NCBI GenBank assembly: GCA_002786025.1 | Contig: NHNW01000021.1 | Span: 1-64,000, forward strand | From: Zasmidium citrigriseum | Taxonomy: Eukaryota; Ascomycota; Dothideomycetes; Mycosphaerellales; Mycosphaerellaceae | DNA length: 64,000 nucleotides | Direction: 5' to 3' | In this document: positions 55,253 through 64,000 of the stretch, piece by piece | Layout: each line of letters opens with the position of its first letter | How positions within the stretch are numbered: the first letter of the stretch is position 1 | The notes under the pieces: generated by a model | The model's input: only the letters and a program-made list of their open reading frames with translations | Database searches by the model: none | Told to the model about the DNA's origin: nothing | Position numbers and translations under genes: made by a program

Positions 55253-56980
55253 ATGGCGAACGAAAAACAGCAGAATGCCGAAGCCAAACTCCACGACCAG
55301 ACTCAACTCCTCCCAAAAGGCCAACTGATCCTGGTCTTCATAATAATGGCCACTGCCTTGATGGTCTGCTTCATCGACCAGAACGGTATTGGCGTCCTCC
55401 TCCCAGACATCGCCCGTGACCTCAACGCCGCCGACTCGATCTCCTGGGCCGGAACCTCTGCGTTGATCGCCAACACTGTCTTCCAGGTCCTCTATGGCCG
55501 GCTGAGCGATCTTTTCGGAAGGAAGAACATCATGCTCTCGGCGCTCGTGCTGCTCAGTCTGACGGATCTGGCTTGTGGGTTGAGCGTCAACTCGACTATG
55601 TTGTACATATTTCGAGGATTGGCTGGTGTTGCGAATGCTGGAATCACCAGTTTGAGTATGATGATCGTGAGTGATGTTGTGACGCTCAAGGAGAGAGGGA
55701 AGTATCAAGGAATTCTTGGATTCATGGTTGGAGCGGGAAATGCAGCTGGTCCGTTGATTGCAGCAGGCTTTGCGGTGCATACGACTTGGAGGGGGTTGTT
55801 CTATTTGCTCGCACCGCTGTGCATGGTGGCTTTTGCGGCGAGTTGGAGGTTCTTACCCACGAATATGCCGAAGCTGAACCTCAAGGAGACGTTGGCGAAG
55901 ATCGATCTGCTGGGGTTATTCCTGGGCACTGCGGCCATTATCCTCTTGCTGATTCCGGTGTCGAGTGGTGGCCACGCGGACACTCCTTGGGACTCGCCGA
56001 TGGTCATTGCAATGCTGATCGTGGGCGGTGTCTGCTTCCTCGCCTTCCTCCTGGTCGAGTGGAAATGGGCTAAGCTGCCGATGATGCCTCTCTCGATGTT
56101 TAAGAGTCCGTCGGTGGCTGCGATGATGGCTCAGTCCTTGTGTCTTGGGATGGCCTACCAGTCGTACCTCTACTTCCTGCCGCTGTACTTCCAGAACGTC
56201 AGAGGAAAGAGTGCCCTTATCTCGGCCTGCCTTCAGCTTCCCTTGGTCTGCTCCCAATCGATAGCATCGATTTCCGGCGGCCTTTACATGTCGAAGTTCA
56301 ATCGCTACGGAGAGCTGATCTGGCTAGGCTTCGGATGCTGGACTTTGGGAAGTGGCCTCTTCATCATGGCTGGCCGCAATATCAGCCTTGGCCTCATTGC
56401 TTTGTTTGAGATCTTCATTGGTGTCGGGACGGGCCTCACGTTTCAGCCAACGTTGGTCGCACTCCAGGCTCATTGCCCCAAGGCTCAGAGAGCAGTTGCA
56501 ACATCGAACAGAAACTTTCTTCGAAGTTCTGGAGGAGCAATTGGCCTCGCAGTATCTTCGGCCATCTTAGCAAATGTGCTCAAGGCTTCGCTGCCCGACA
56601 GGCTGAAGTACGTAGCGGCTCAAACATTTGCCGTGCCTAGTCTGGGTGGGCTCTCTGCAGCGGACAGGAATGCCATAGTCGATGCTTATGCCAATGGCAG
56701 TCGAGCAGTCTTTATCTGGTGCGTGCCTGTGGCTGGAATAGCATTGCTTTTGTCCGCCGTCATCAAGGACAAGGGATTGGTCAGAAAAGAAGAACTGCAG
56801 GAAGCTGCGAAGCAAGAGGTGAAGGTAGCGGATGATGCAGAGAAGGGAGATATAACATCGTCAACAGAAAAGGGTATAAACGACAGAGAAATTGCAATAG
56901 ACGAAGAGACAGGACAGGAGAAGAGCGAGGCTGCCTCGATTTCGAGCGATAGAGAGGAGTCTAAGGTCAAGGACAGATGA
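55253..56980 (+). CDS. MFS exporter, drug:H+ antiporter-2 (14-helix) type
   Basis: A single exon of 575 aa. Start MANEKQQNAEAKLHDQ precedes the first helix (LILVFIIMATALMVCFIDQNGIGVLLPDIA). ISWAGTSALIANTVFQVLYGRLSDLFGRK is the loop 2-3 signature of the superfamily (GRLSDxFGRK). GVGTGLTFQPTLVALQAHCP resembles the later-helix motif of the 14-helix branch. The cytosolic tail (about 515-575) is charged, rich in Glu and Lys. These pumps expel toxins, drugs or siderophores in exchange for protons; it could export a cluster product but is 33 kb from the PKS. Confidence 0.88.
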   Translation: MANEKQQNAEAKLHDQTQLLPKGQLILVFIIMATALMVCFIDQNGIGVLLPDIARDLNAADSISWAGTSALIANTVFQVLYGRLSDLFGRKNIMLSALVLLSLTDLACGLSVNSTMLYIFRGLAGVANAGITSLSMMIVSDVVTLKERGKYQGILGFMVGAGNAAGPLIAAGFAVHTTWRGLFYLLAPLCMVAFAASWRFLPTNMPKLNLKETLAKIDLLGLFLGTAAIILLLIPVSSGGHADTPWDSPMVIAMLIVGGVCFLAFLLVEWKWAKLPMMPLSMFKSPSVAAMMAQSLCLGMAYQSYLYFLPLYFQNVRGKSALISACLQLPLVCSQSIASISGGLYMSKFNRYGELIWLGFGCWTLGSGLFIMAGRNISLGLIALFEIFIGVGTGLTFQPTLVALQAHCPKAQRAVATSNRNFLRSSGGAIGLAVSSAILANVLKASLPDRLKYVAAQTFAVPSLGGLSAADRNAIVDAYANGSRAVFIWCVPVAGIALLLSAVIKDKGLVRKEELQEAAKQEVKVADDAEKGDITSSTEKGINDREIAIDEETGQEKSEAASISSDREESKVKDR

Positions 56981-58229
56981 GAATGTCTTACTTCGATCTT
57001 CATGTTCTTGTAGCGATGGCGTTGGGGGTTCACATAGAGCCTGTTTGTTTCAATAGCTTGTCTTCATAGAGTCCGATGATAGACGTACCTCTTCGAGTAG
57101 ATACAGCGCGGTGTGCTAAGTAATCCATAGCACCCAGCCTCCTCTAGGCGGTGATATTGCCTCAAGCAGACCAGACCCGTCTGACCGATAGACAGGTCGT
57201 AGAGTGGTATCCGAATGTATCCGCGTATAGCATAGACACACGCGACGGACGAGAGTCCACGGTGTCACATAGACTCGCACAGCAGCGCTGTCGCATCTCA
57301 AGCTCTCCTTGTGCGTCCAGGCAAGCTCTTTCCAAGAAGTCGCACGCGACAAGAAGCTCTTTTCCGCCAATAGGCACGTGCTCTTCCAGAGCATCATCCC
57401 AACAGCGCAAGACGTCTCTCGTGAGCGCGAGGCAAAGCGAGACGATACGACCGGGGTTGGCGATGGACCGGACCGTCTGATACCGCGCATCCGGAGACGA
57501 GAGTCGTTCGTTGTTGTGCGCGCTCGATCCTCCGTCATCCGCCCACCAACACCAACACGCTTTTCCATCAACAACCGCCCGCCATGCGCCCGCCCGACGC
57601 GTTTTGCTCGCAGCAGCCAATTGCTCTGCTTCTTCCACGGCGTCCTCGGGCCCGCATGGCCATGGCGCATGCCACTCGCAGCTCGTCCGACTGTGCGCGC
57701 GCCAGCGAGGTAGCCGGTGCTGCATGCTGAAGGAGCCTTCCCGCGCTTCCCGGCCTCCGTCATCCTTGCAGACGCCTGAGTGAGCACACGACAGAGCCCG
57801 GACATCGATTGACTCCGTTACCCATCACCTACCCGACTCTGCAGCCCACCGGATACCTCGTGGAGCACGTCTAGTTCACCAGGAACAGCCATTACTCGCC
57901 TATCCTCGACCATGGCAGACACGACGCCCACCGTGCCACCTCCCGCGGACCACAAAGGTAAGAGCTCGTGTGCTTGCTGCAGCAGCACCTCGCAGATCCA
58001 CGGCCTTGGCAAAGCCCTGTCAGCGCACATGTATCAGCCCGGACTCTGCGGATCTGTCCAGCACCGATTGCCCACACGCCCATTTCTCATCATCCACCGC
58101 TGGTGATACTTACTAGACCCGCCGCCCGGCGCGCGCGTGTCCGCCATGTTGTTCCTCCCCATAGCCCTTCTTTCTGCTGCCTTCGCTACCAATCTCCATT
58201 GCCTCCCTCCCCACCGCAGGTCGGCCACC
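56981..58229. other. 1.25-kb intergenic region before the GH5 gene
   Basis: Long overlapping ORFs on both strands (about 57116-57800) show no domain and are Arg/Ala/Ser-rich, as expected by chance in GC-rich DNA. An ATG at 57912 followed by a GTAAGA donor could be a non-coding or alternative first exon, but it does not join in frame with the GH5 exon. Confidence 0.45.
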
Positions 58230-59525
58230 ATGATGCTGAGACGAACGGGCTTGCTGTTGGGCACTCTCGTCATCTGCATCATTGTCTTCTACAGCTTACA
58301 ATCCACTCCCATAGGTGAGGCCAAGTTCAACAAGGCCCGGGCTCATCATCAAATCGTCCTCAAACCGACCTGGAACATCACCGAGGACGTGTTGCCTTGG
58401 GCCCCGCCGCTGCGAACGGCCGGGAGGCACATTGTCGATGCCAACGGCGAGAGGGTCAAGTTGGCCTCGATCAATTGGTATGGAGCCAGCGATATCTTCT
58501 TCGTCCCAGGTGGACTGGACTTCCGCCACCGTGATGAAATTGCGGCGACGATCAAGCGGATGGGTTTCAACTCCGTGCGATTCCCGTACTCCGACCAGAT
58601 GGTGATTGAGAACCCAATTATTCCACCCGAAGTCATCTCAGCCAACCTGGATCTACTGGATACCTACGATCTCAGCCATGATGGTCTGAAGCGATCCGAT
58701 GAACTTCAAGGGCCACGTGCGCTGGACGTGTACAACGCATGTGTCAAGGCCATGACCGATATTGGCATCGCGGTGATACCCAACAATCACATCACAAACG
58801 CTCACTGGTGCGACGGCAAGAATCTGTGCGATTCGAGCTGGAAGAACGACCACTATGGGCCGATTTGCAAGATCAAGCAGACCACCGAGACCTGGATCGA
58901 CCACTGGAAGATCATCATGGAGCCATTTCTGGATAACCCACTGGTTATCGGTGCCGACTTGCGCAACGAGCCGCGTGGTCTTTGGGGAACGATGACCTGG
59001 AATATGTGGGCCACCGCCGCCGAAAAAGCCAGCGAAGCATTACTTGCGATGCAGCCAAACTGGCTCATGTTTGTGGAGGGCATCTCTTCTGCAAACGACT
59101 GTTCCGGAGCACGCACCCGGCCAGTAAAACTCTCAGTCCCCGATCGGGTTGTCTACAGCAGCCACGTGTACATGTGGAGTGGCTGGTCGACGCTCGTACC
59201 GTACGGCAAGCGTCCCTACCCATCCTTCGCACTTGACATGGACAAGAACTGGGCCTTTTTACTGCGAGGCAACACCGCGCCCGTTTGGGTGGGAGAGTTT
59301 GGAGCTCCGCATGGTGGTAACGAACAAGACCACCACTACTGGGACAACCTGATGAAAATTCTTGAAGAAACTGACGCGGATTGGGGCTACTGGGCGCTCA
59401 ACCCGCGGAAGCCCGAGGGCTACGACAACGAGACGTACGGACTACTGCGCGACGACTGGGAGACGGTTGTGGAGGACTGGCGTTTTGCGGATCTCACAAA
59501 ATTGATGAAACCTCAGGAATCTTAG
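58230..59525 (+). CDS. GH5-family glycoside hydrolase, probably membrane-anchored
   Basis: An open frame of 431 aa from MMLRRTGLLLGTLVICIIVF, a short basic head and a hydrophobic helix that looks like a signal anchor. An earlier in-frame ATG at 58146 would add 28 residues with a second hydrophobic stretch. GH5 features: INWYGASD, FNSVRFPYSDQM, VIPNNHITNAHWC, GADLRNEPRG (acid/base Glu), VYSSHVYMW and VWVGEFGAP (nucleophile Glu), YWALNP. GH5 enzymes cut beta-glucans, mannans or glycosylceramides; this one resembles extracellular cellulase-like fungal members, but substrate cannot be told. Four Cys around WCDGKNLCDSSW and the C-terminal third may form disulfides. Confidence 0.8.
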   Translation: MMLRRTGLLLGTLVICIIVFYSLQSTPIGEAKFNKARAHHQIVLKPTWNITEDVLPWAPPLRTAGRHIVDANGERVKLASINWYGASDIFFVPGGLDFRHRDEIAATIKRMGFNSVRFPYSDQMVIENPIIPPEVISANLDLLDTYDLSHDGLKRSDELQGPRALDVYNACVKAMTDIGIAVIPNNHITNAHWCDGKNLCDSSWKNDHYGPICKIKQTTETWIDHWKIIMEPFLDNPLVIGADLRNEPRGLWGTMTWNMWATAAEKASEALLAMQPNWLMFVEGISSANDCSGARTRPVKLSVPDRVVYSSHVYMWSGWSTLVPYGKRPYPSFALDMDKNWAFLLRGNTAPVWVGEFGAPHGGNEQDHHYWDNLMKILEETDADWGYWALNPRKPEGYDNETYGLLRDDWETVVEDWRFADLTKLMKPQES

Positions 59526-59918
59526 CGAGGAGTTTCTGATCTACGAGCGATTTGTTCTGATGGGTCTGGTTTTTGCATAGATTGTAGATACCTGCACCGG
59601 CGCATGTGATGAAGCAAAGTTTTCTCCTCTTCGACGACGGTGTATTTCTACCGAAAAGCATGAAGTGCGGTCCAGAAGGAAGGACAGCGAGACAAAGCTG
59701 GTGATGACGATGATGGGTATCAATTATAGAAGCAAGAAGCAATAGACGCTCAAATGCCAATCCTGATGCCACGTGCTGGTGTACAGCACTCTCAGAGAAC
59801 CACAACGCCAACCATGCCACCACTAACGCCTGAACCATAACCAGAGAGCTCCTCTCTGAACGAGAGAGCAGTTTCACACTTCCCTTTCCAACACCTCATC
59901 AATGCATCTGTCGTTCGT
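59526..59918. other. 390-bp region between convergent 3' ends
   Basis: The GH5 gene and the second MFS gene end here. No feature was seen. Confidence 0.5.
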
Positions 59919-61901
59919 TCAAATCTCATCCCCATTAACCTTCTCATCAATCCTCTCCCTCCACCCCCGTCCCCAGACCGTAACCGCCCAAGTCCCCAGC
60001 GCCGCAAGCGCAACGAACGCCGCCGAGATGGTGCTGAACCAACCCACGCCGATAGCGTCCACGATGGGCAGGACCGCAGCACTCCCCGCGGCGCCGAAGA
60101 GATACCGCATGAAATAGTTCCCTGCGACGACTTCACTGCTGCGTTTCTGCATCACGTCCAGACAGTAGGTGTTCAAAGAGGGGAAACAGAAGAGCTGAGC
60201 GACGCCTTGGAAGAACATGGCGATTACGGGGAGGGGGATCCCGCCGACGCGCTTTTCGATCGACCAGCCGTAGATTAGCATGCTGGCGGGGATTACGAGG
60301 CCCATTGCTGTCTAGAATGAGGGCTTTGGTTAGAGACAGTGTGGATTGAGGGAACGGGTGACTTACAAGGGCGGAGTGCAACCGGTCTTCTGCTATTCGG
60401 GTTCCGCCATGGATGCGAATGTACTTCTTCACCACGCGGTCGGCCCAACGGCCGCCGAAGAAGGTTCCTGTTAGGTAGCCTGCGCCGGGGGCGAGGTAGA
60501 AGAGGCCGGATTGGAGGGGGGAGTCGAGGTGGAAGCGGGGGTTGAGGACGTATCTGAATGATGGTTAGTATCTCCGATGTTTGTTGATCATGTTGGGGCA
60601 TCGACAGCTATCTGCTTGGCATAGTCGTCGACGTTGGCGTCGAGATAGGTAAGAAGGTAAGGAGATGAACATACCTGATGGGCGTGAGGAGCGAGTACAT
60701 GTTCCATACCAGACTCGACGAAGCCAGGCCGATGACGATCAGGTTCGGATACTTGAACAGGATCACGACTCGGGCAGGGTTGACCCAACTCCAGAGCGTC
60801 TTGATCTTCTGGCCTCGGGACATGCCCACCAACTCGTCACTACGGCGACGATGGATCGTTTCTGGAAGGAGAAACACGACCATTAAAGTGGCGGCTCCGG
60901 ACATGGCTACCTGTAGCCAGAAGATGTCTCTCCAGGATGCGTAAGTCACGATGATACCTGGAGGGCATGTTCATTAGCTTGGACACTGGCGTGATATGTG
61001 AGAGAGGTATTCACTAACCTCCTATGAACGGGCCCATAGCAGGTCCAATCAGCGTCCTGGCTGAGCGTCAGCAAAGGTCTCGAATACAAAGGATGGCTTC
61101 TGCCCTCGTCTACAAACCCGCTCATGAACCATCCGTAGGCAGTGCCACGCTCCACCGGCCTATAGATGTCGCCAATGACAGTACCTCCTATGATCAGAAA
61201 CGCCGTCCCTTGGAACGCCGTCAACATTCGAAAGACGAAGTACGCGGCCAAGTTCGGGGCCAATGCCGAGCCGACACTGAAAGCCGTGAAGGTGACAGCG
61301 GAGACAGAAAGGGTCCATTTGCGGCCATACGTCTGTCCTATAGGTCCGTAGAACAGCGGAGAGATACCCATAAAGAGCATGTACAAGGCGTTGGAGATGT
61401 TGAAGATGTTGCCCGTGGTGTCTGTGGGGATATGGGGTTAGCATGTGAAAGACGACTAGGGTATGTCCATCACGCCATAAGGCAGACGGACCGACGTCCG
61501 GAGAACTACTTACTGAAAGTCGCCACAACCTCAGGCGAAGCCGCCAGAATACTCGTGGACGAGATGGGCGCCAGCAGCGAGCAAAAGCTCATGATACACA
61601 CAATCATCATCTTGTGGCCCCGGCTGAAGCGATTGTAGATCTCGTCGCCTTGCTCATAGTGCTGGTCGTGATCCTGGTGCACGGCGTCGTGGGTGGAGAC
61701 ATGGGATTGGACGGGGTGCAGGCTCGGTCTTTGGCTCTCGACGTCGTCTTCTTCTTCGGCGTAGTTGGGGGCTTTGCGCTTTTCATTGTTCGTGTTCTCA
61801 GGTTGTTGATGGTCGTCTTCTTCGGCTCTGGATTTGGGGGTTGTTGGTCTCAGTTCAGGCTCCTCCACAGGTTCGGTTGGGTGCTGCTTTTCGGGGTCCA
61901 T
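59919..61901 (-). CDS. MFS transporter, 12-helix DHA1 type
   Basis: Six exons: 61901-61514, 61421-61118, 61056-61019, 60957-60675, 60553-60367, 60311-59919; introns 92, 61, 61, 121 and 55 bp; 530 aa. A 90-residue acidic, Gln/His-rich cytosolic head (EEEDDVESQRPS) precedes helix 1 (MMIVCIMSFCSLLAPISSTS). Then NALYMLFMGISPLFYGPIGQTYGRK (loop 2-3 signature), RMLTAFQGTAFLIIGGTVIGDIY (helix 4), and GTLIGPAMGPFIGGIIV built over three exons, the motif C of antiporters. The 38-nt third exon lies in that motif. YLTGTFFGGRWADR and NYFMRYLFGAAGSA follow. It is related to fungal multidrug and polyamine exporters; the substrate is unknown. The 121-bp intron is the longest found in the window. Confidence 0.87.
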
Positions 61902-63150
61902 TTTGGAAAGATTGTGGCATGTGGTGATTGCTGGAAGTGAAGAACGGTCCAGTCAGGTGGTATGATGGTCTTGAGCTATGCATGAGATAGCGATGTGACG
62001 CATGAGAAGAAAGAGGAAAAGGCTCAAAGTGGCATTGAGTGAAAAGAAGAATGCATCGAAAATCTGAGTCAACAGACCTTCTATTCGGCGGCGAGTTGGG
62101 CAGGGCGCAACTCGTACAGCAAGGTCGCTTCCCCAAAAAGATCCCAGAATGCTTGTTGGCCAACGGTAGCCAATGCAGAAAGTGCTACCTGCTATCAGTG
62201 GGCAAATTGGGCACAGTGACTGCAGTTAATCGTCACCGCACGCCGACGTCGGACTTGGGAGAACAGAGAAGCCATATCGAGGCCTCCTCCCTTCGCACCA
62301 TTGGCTGCAAAAGGATTGGGAACGAGGCAAAGGCGGTTGGGCGACCTCGGCCAAGGGTGCGGCGAGGGAGAGCCGCCGCAACAGAGACCGAACAGAGAGA
62401 GCAAAAGACTTTTCTTTGAAGAGGCGATGGATGGCCACTGGCGCGTGAAAGATCTCGGCGGCGGATATGCGTGTCATTTATCCGCCGGTTGCGCGTGCCG
62501 AGCGGGTACTTTGACCGAGCATCTCCCATTGATATATATCTTGAAGGAATGGCCTTCTTTTGATCGATAGTCAGTGGAATGAATTGCTGTGATGGACGGT
62601 ATTGCTGCTGGTGACCCATGCTGACTCTCACCCGTCCAGCAAAACTGAATGTTACACCTGTTACACATCGGCTCGGGTTCACGTCGCTTTCGTGGGGTGG
62701 GATGCCGGCGCCTTGCATGTCACGGCTGCTCAACGGCACACCATGAAAGATCTTTGAAATAGTTGTACAGTATAGAGTGAACTTCTTGATATTTCATTCA
62801 CGTCGTTGTCGGGTTGCAAGGAGCAAGCCTGATCGGAGCAAAGAAAGTTTGGGTCCGTGATGCGAACTCTAAAGATTGTTACCGCGGCTGGATGAGGGCC
62901 GAATCTCTGGTGGATGGAGAATCCCTGCATGTGATGATACCACCATCGCACTCCACCACGCGACATGCTTCTGTTTGTGAACGTCGTCAATACCGATCAT
63001 CATGCCGTGCGACATATCTGCCATCTACCGATTAATCTAGCGTTGTGATGATCCGCCGCAGCTCGCCAGCTATCAGCTACCGGAAGAGATAGAGTATCTG
63101 GAGTGGTGTGATCGAAGAGGGGAACGAAATTAGAGAAGTTCACACAAGTT
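61902..63150. other. 1.25-kb divergent intergenic region
   Basis: It should hold the promoters of the MFS gene and of the acyl-CoA-binding protein gene. Small ORFs are featureless. Confidence 0.5.
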
Positions 63151-64000
63151 ATGGCCGACTCGGTCGACCGCGTCTTTGGCCATGCCCTCAACACCGTCAA
63201 CAGGATCCGCCCGGGATCGCAGAAGCCGCCATCAGCCGACCGACTGGCCCTCTATGGTCTGTACAAACAGTCCATGGAAGGCGACGTCGCCCTCATAGCA
63301 GATCGCCCCTCATCGACATCTCCTGGCTCGTCGCCTGATCAGGTGAAGAAAGAGCAAGAGAAATGGGATGCGTGGAAGGCAAACGAAGGGCTCAGCCGGA
63401 CGGAAGCAAAGAGACGGTATATCGAGAAGCTGATCGAGACTATGCACAAGTATGCTTCCACCACGCCGGAAGCGAGGGAGCTGGTGGAGGAGCTGGAGTT
63501 TGTCTGGGATCAGATAAAGAACAACTCGCAGCACTCCAGCTCCGAGCATTCTTCCCCGCTGCAGGTCATTGAGCGGAGAGACTACATGCAGTCTGGGAGT
63601 TCGGGCAATAATGGCGGCATTAGCTCGTCGGCTGCTGCGTTAGAGAACAGTGGGAGAGACAAGGGCAAAGGGCTGAGGGTTCTGTCGCCTGTGTCGCAGG
63701 CTGATGAGGATGAGGCTGCAGAAGAAGACCGAGAAGAGTTCGTGGATGCACCCATATCGCAGATCGATGAGGCAGATCTACAGGACAGCTCTGAGGCCGG
63801 CGGAAATGGTGGAGGTGATCGATTCGTGCCTCCTCAAAGACCTCAGCCCTCACCGGCAGACAATCGCTGGCGGAAACGAGTGGAGTCTTCTTTGATCAAG
63901 CTCACCACCGAAGTTGCGGCATTGCGAGAACAGCTGGAGACAAGAAGATACTTCAGCTATCAACGCAAGCACAGCTTCTTCGGCTGGGTGTTGAGGCTTT
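63151..64000 (+). CDS. Acyl-CoA-binding protein, ATG37-like (partial, runs off the window)
   Basis: Open from MADSVDRVFGHALNTVNRI to the window end, 283 codons without a stop. The ACBP domain fills about residues 1-115: RLALYGLYKQSMEGD binds the CoA moiety, and KWDAWKANEGLSRTEAKRRYIEKLIE closes the four-helix bundle. A Ser/Glu/Asp-rich linker follows, then a coiled-coil-like stretch (LIKLTTEVAALREQLE), and at the edge SFFGWVLRL, probably the start of a membrane helix. This layout is that of ATG37-type peroxisomal membrane acyl-CoA-binding proteins needed for pexophagy; a general acyl-CoA carrier role is also possible. The C-terminus is missing from the window. Confidence 0.85.
   Translation, partial: MADSVDRVFGHALNTVNRIRPGSQKPPSADRLALYGLYKQSMEGDVALIADRPSSTSPGSSPDQVKKEQEKWDAWKANEGLSRTEAKRRYIEKLIETMHKYASTTPEARELVEELEFVWDQIKNNSQHSSSEHSSPLQVIERRDYMQSGSSGNNGGISSSAAALENSGRDKGKGLRVLSPVSQADEDEAAEEDREEFVDAPISQIDEADLQDSSEAGGNGGGDRFVPPQRPQPSPADNRWRKRVESSLIKLTTEVAALREQLETRRYFSYQRKHSFFGWVLRL

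Noticed and set aside
57116..57805. 229-codon minus-strand ORF and its plus-strand overlap
   Set aside because: Arg/Ser/Ala-rich frames on both strands without domains; likely chance openness.
57912..58106. Possible first exon of the GH5 gene beginning at 57912
   Set aside because: The GTAAGA donor leaves one nucleotide and the acceptor at 58219 another, so the join is out of frame with the GH5 domain; no second junction was found.
1..64000. tRNA, rRNA, CRISPR or riboswitch features
   Set aside because: None seen by eye; CRISPR is not expected in a fungal nuclear genome.

Overview
The window is nuclear DNA of a filamentous ascomycete. Genes lie on both strands, introns are mostly 46-65 bp with GTAAGT-like donors and short CAG/TAG acceptors, and the first ~4.4 kb is an AT-rich, ORF-free block almost without CpA/TpG, which is the signature of repeat-induced point mutation (RIP). 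Secreted pectin- and glucan-active enzymes and small cysteine-rich secreted proteins suggest a plant-associated fungus. A Dothideomycete is my guess; the genus cannot be fixed from sequence alone.

Layout. 1-4.43 kb: RIP-ruined repeat. 4.9-5.8 kb: APC10/DOC1, an anaphase-promoting-complex subunit, directly beside the RIP block. 6.1-7.7 kb: secreted flavin oxidoreductase. 8.9-10.5 kb: seven-helix membrane protein (fungal rhodopsin-like/Pth11-like). 10.6-13.6 kb: large secreted GH128-like glucanase with Ser-rich linkers. 14.2-29.6 kb: core of a polyketide cluster. It holds a 13-exon highly reducing PKS (KS-AT-DH-MT-ER-KR-ACP, 2529 aa), a divergently transcribed flavin oxidoreductase, and two P450s, one of them CYP52-like. 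29.8-30.8 kb: sulfotransferase-like P-loop protein. 30.9-32.6 kb: GH28 pectinase. 33.9-34.4 kb: small secreted Cys-rich protein. 34.7-37.2 kb: a glutathione transferase-like protein and an MpaH-type alpha/beta hydrolase ending in GKL. 37.2-38.4 kb: soluble RING-CH zinc-finger protein. 39.1-39.9 kb: secreted protein of unknown function. 39.9-41.8 kb: flavin oxidoreductase broken by one in-frame TGA. 43.0-48.9 kb: medium-chain reductase, deaminase, third P450 and short-chain dehydrogenase. 49.7-52.4 kb: small secreted proteins, including a tail-to-tail paralogue pair. 52.4-53.9 kb: gene-poor interval with a tandem repeat, helicase debris and a dispersed repeat. 53.9-57.0 kb: cytosine deaminase and a 14-helix-type MFS exporter. 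58.2-61.9 kb: membrane-anchored GH5 enzyme and a second MFS transporter. 63.15 kb to the end: acyl-CoA-binding protein (ATG37-like), cut by the window edge.

How they may work together. The PKS should make a reduced, C-methylated polyketide chain with no built-in release domain. The flavin enzyme sharing its promoter and the P450s just downstream are the natural tailoring enzymes. The MpaH-like hydrolase, sulfotransferase, reductases, third P450 and MFS pumps within 5-30 kb could take part, but nothing in the sequence proves co-regulation. Two PKS introns appear to use the rare GC donor, both as GCGAGT. All exon models are mine, built by reading frame and splice consensus, and have not been checked against transcripts.
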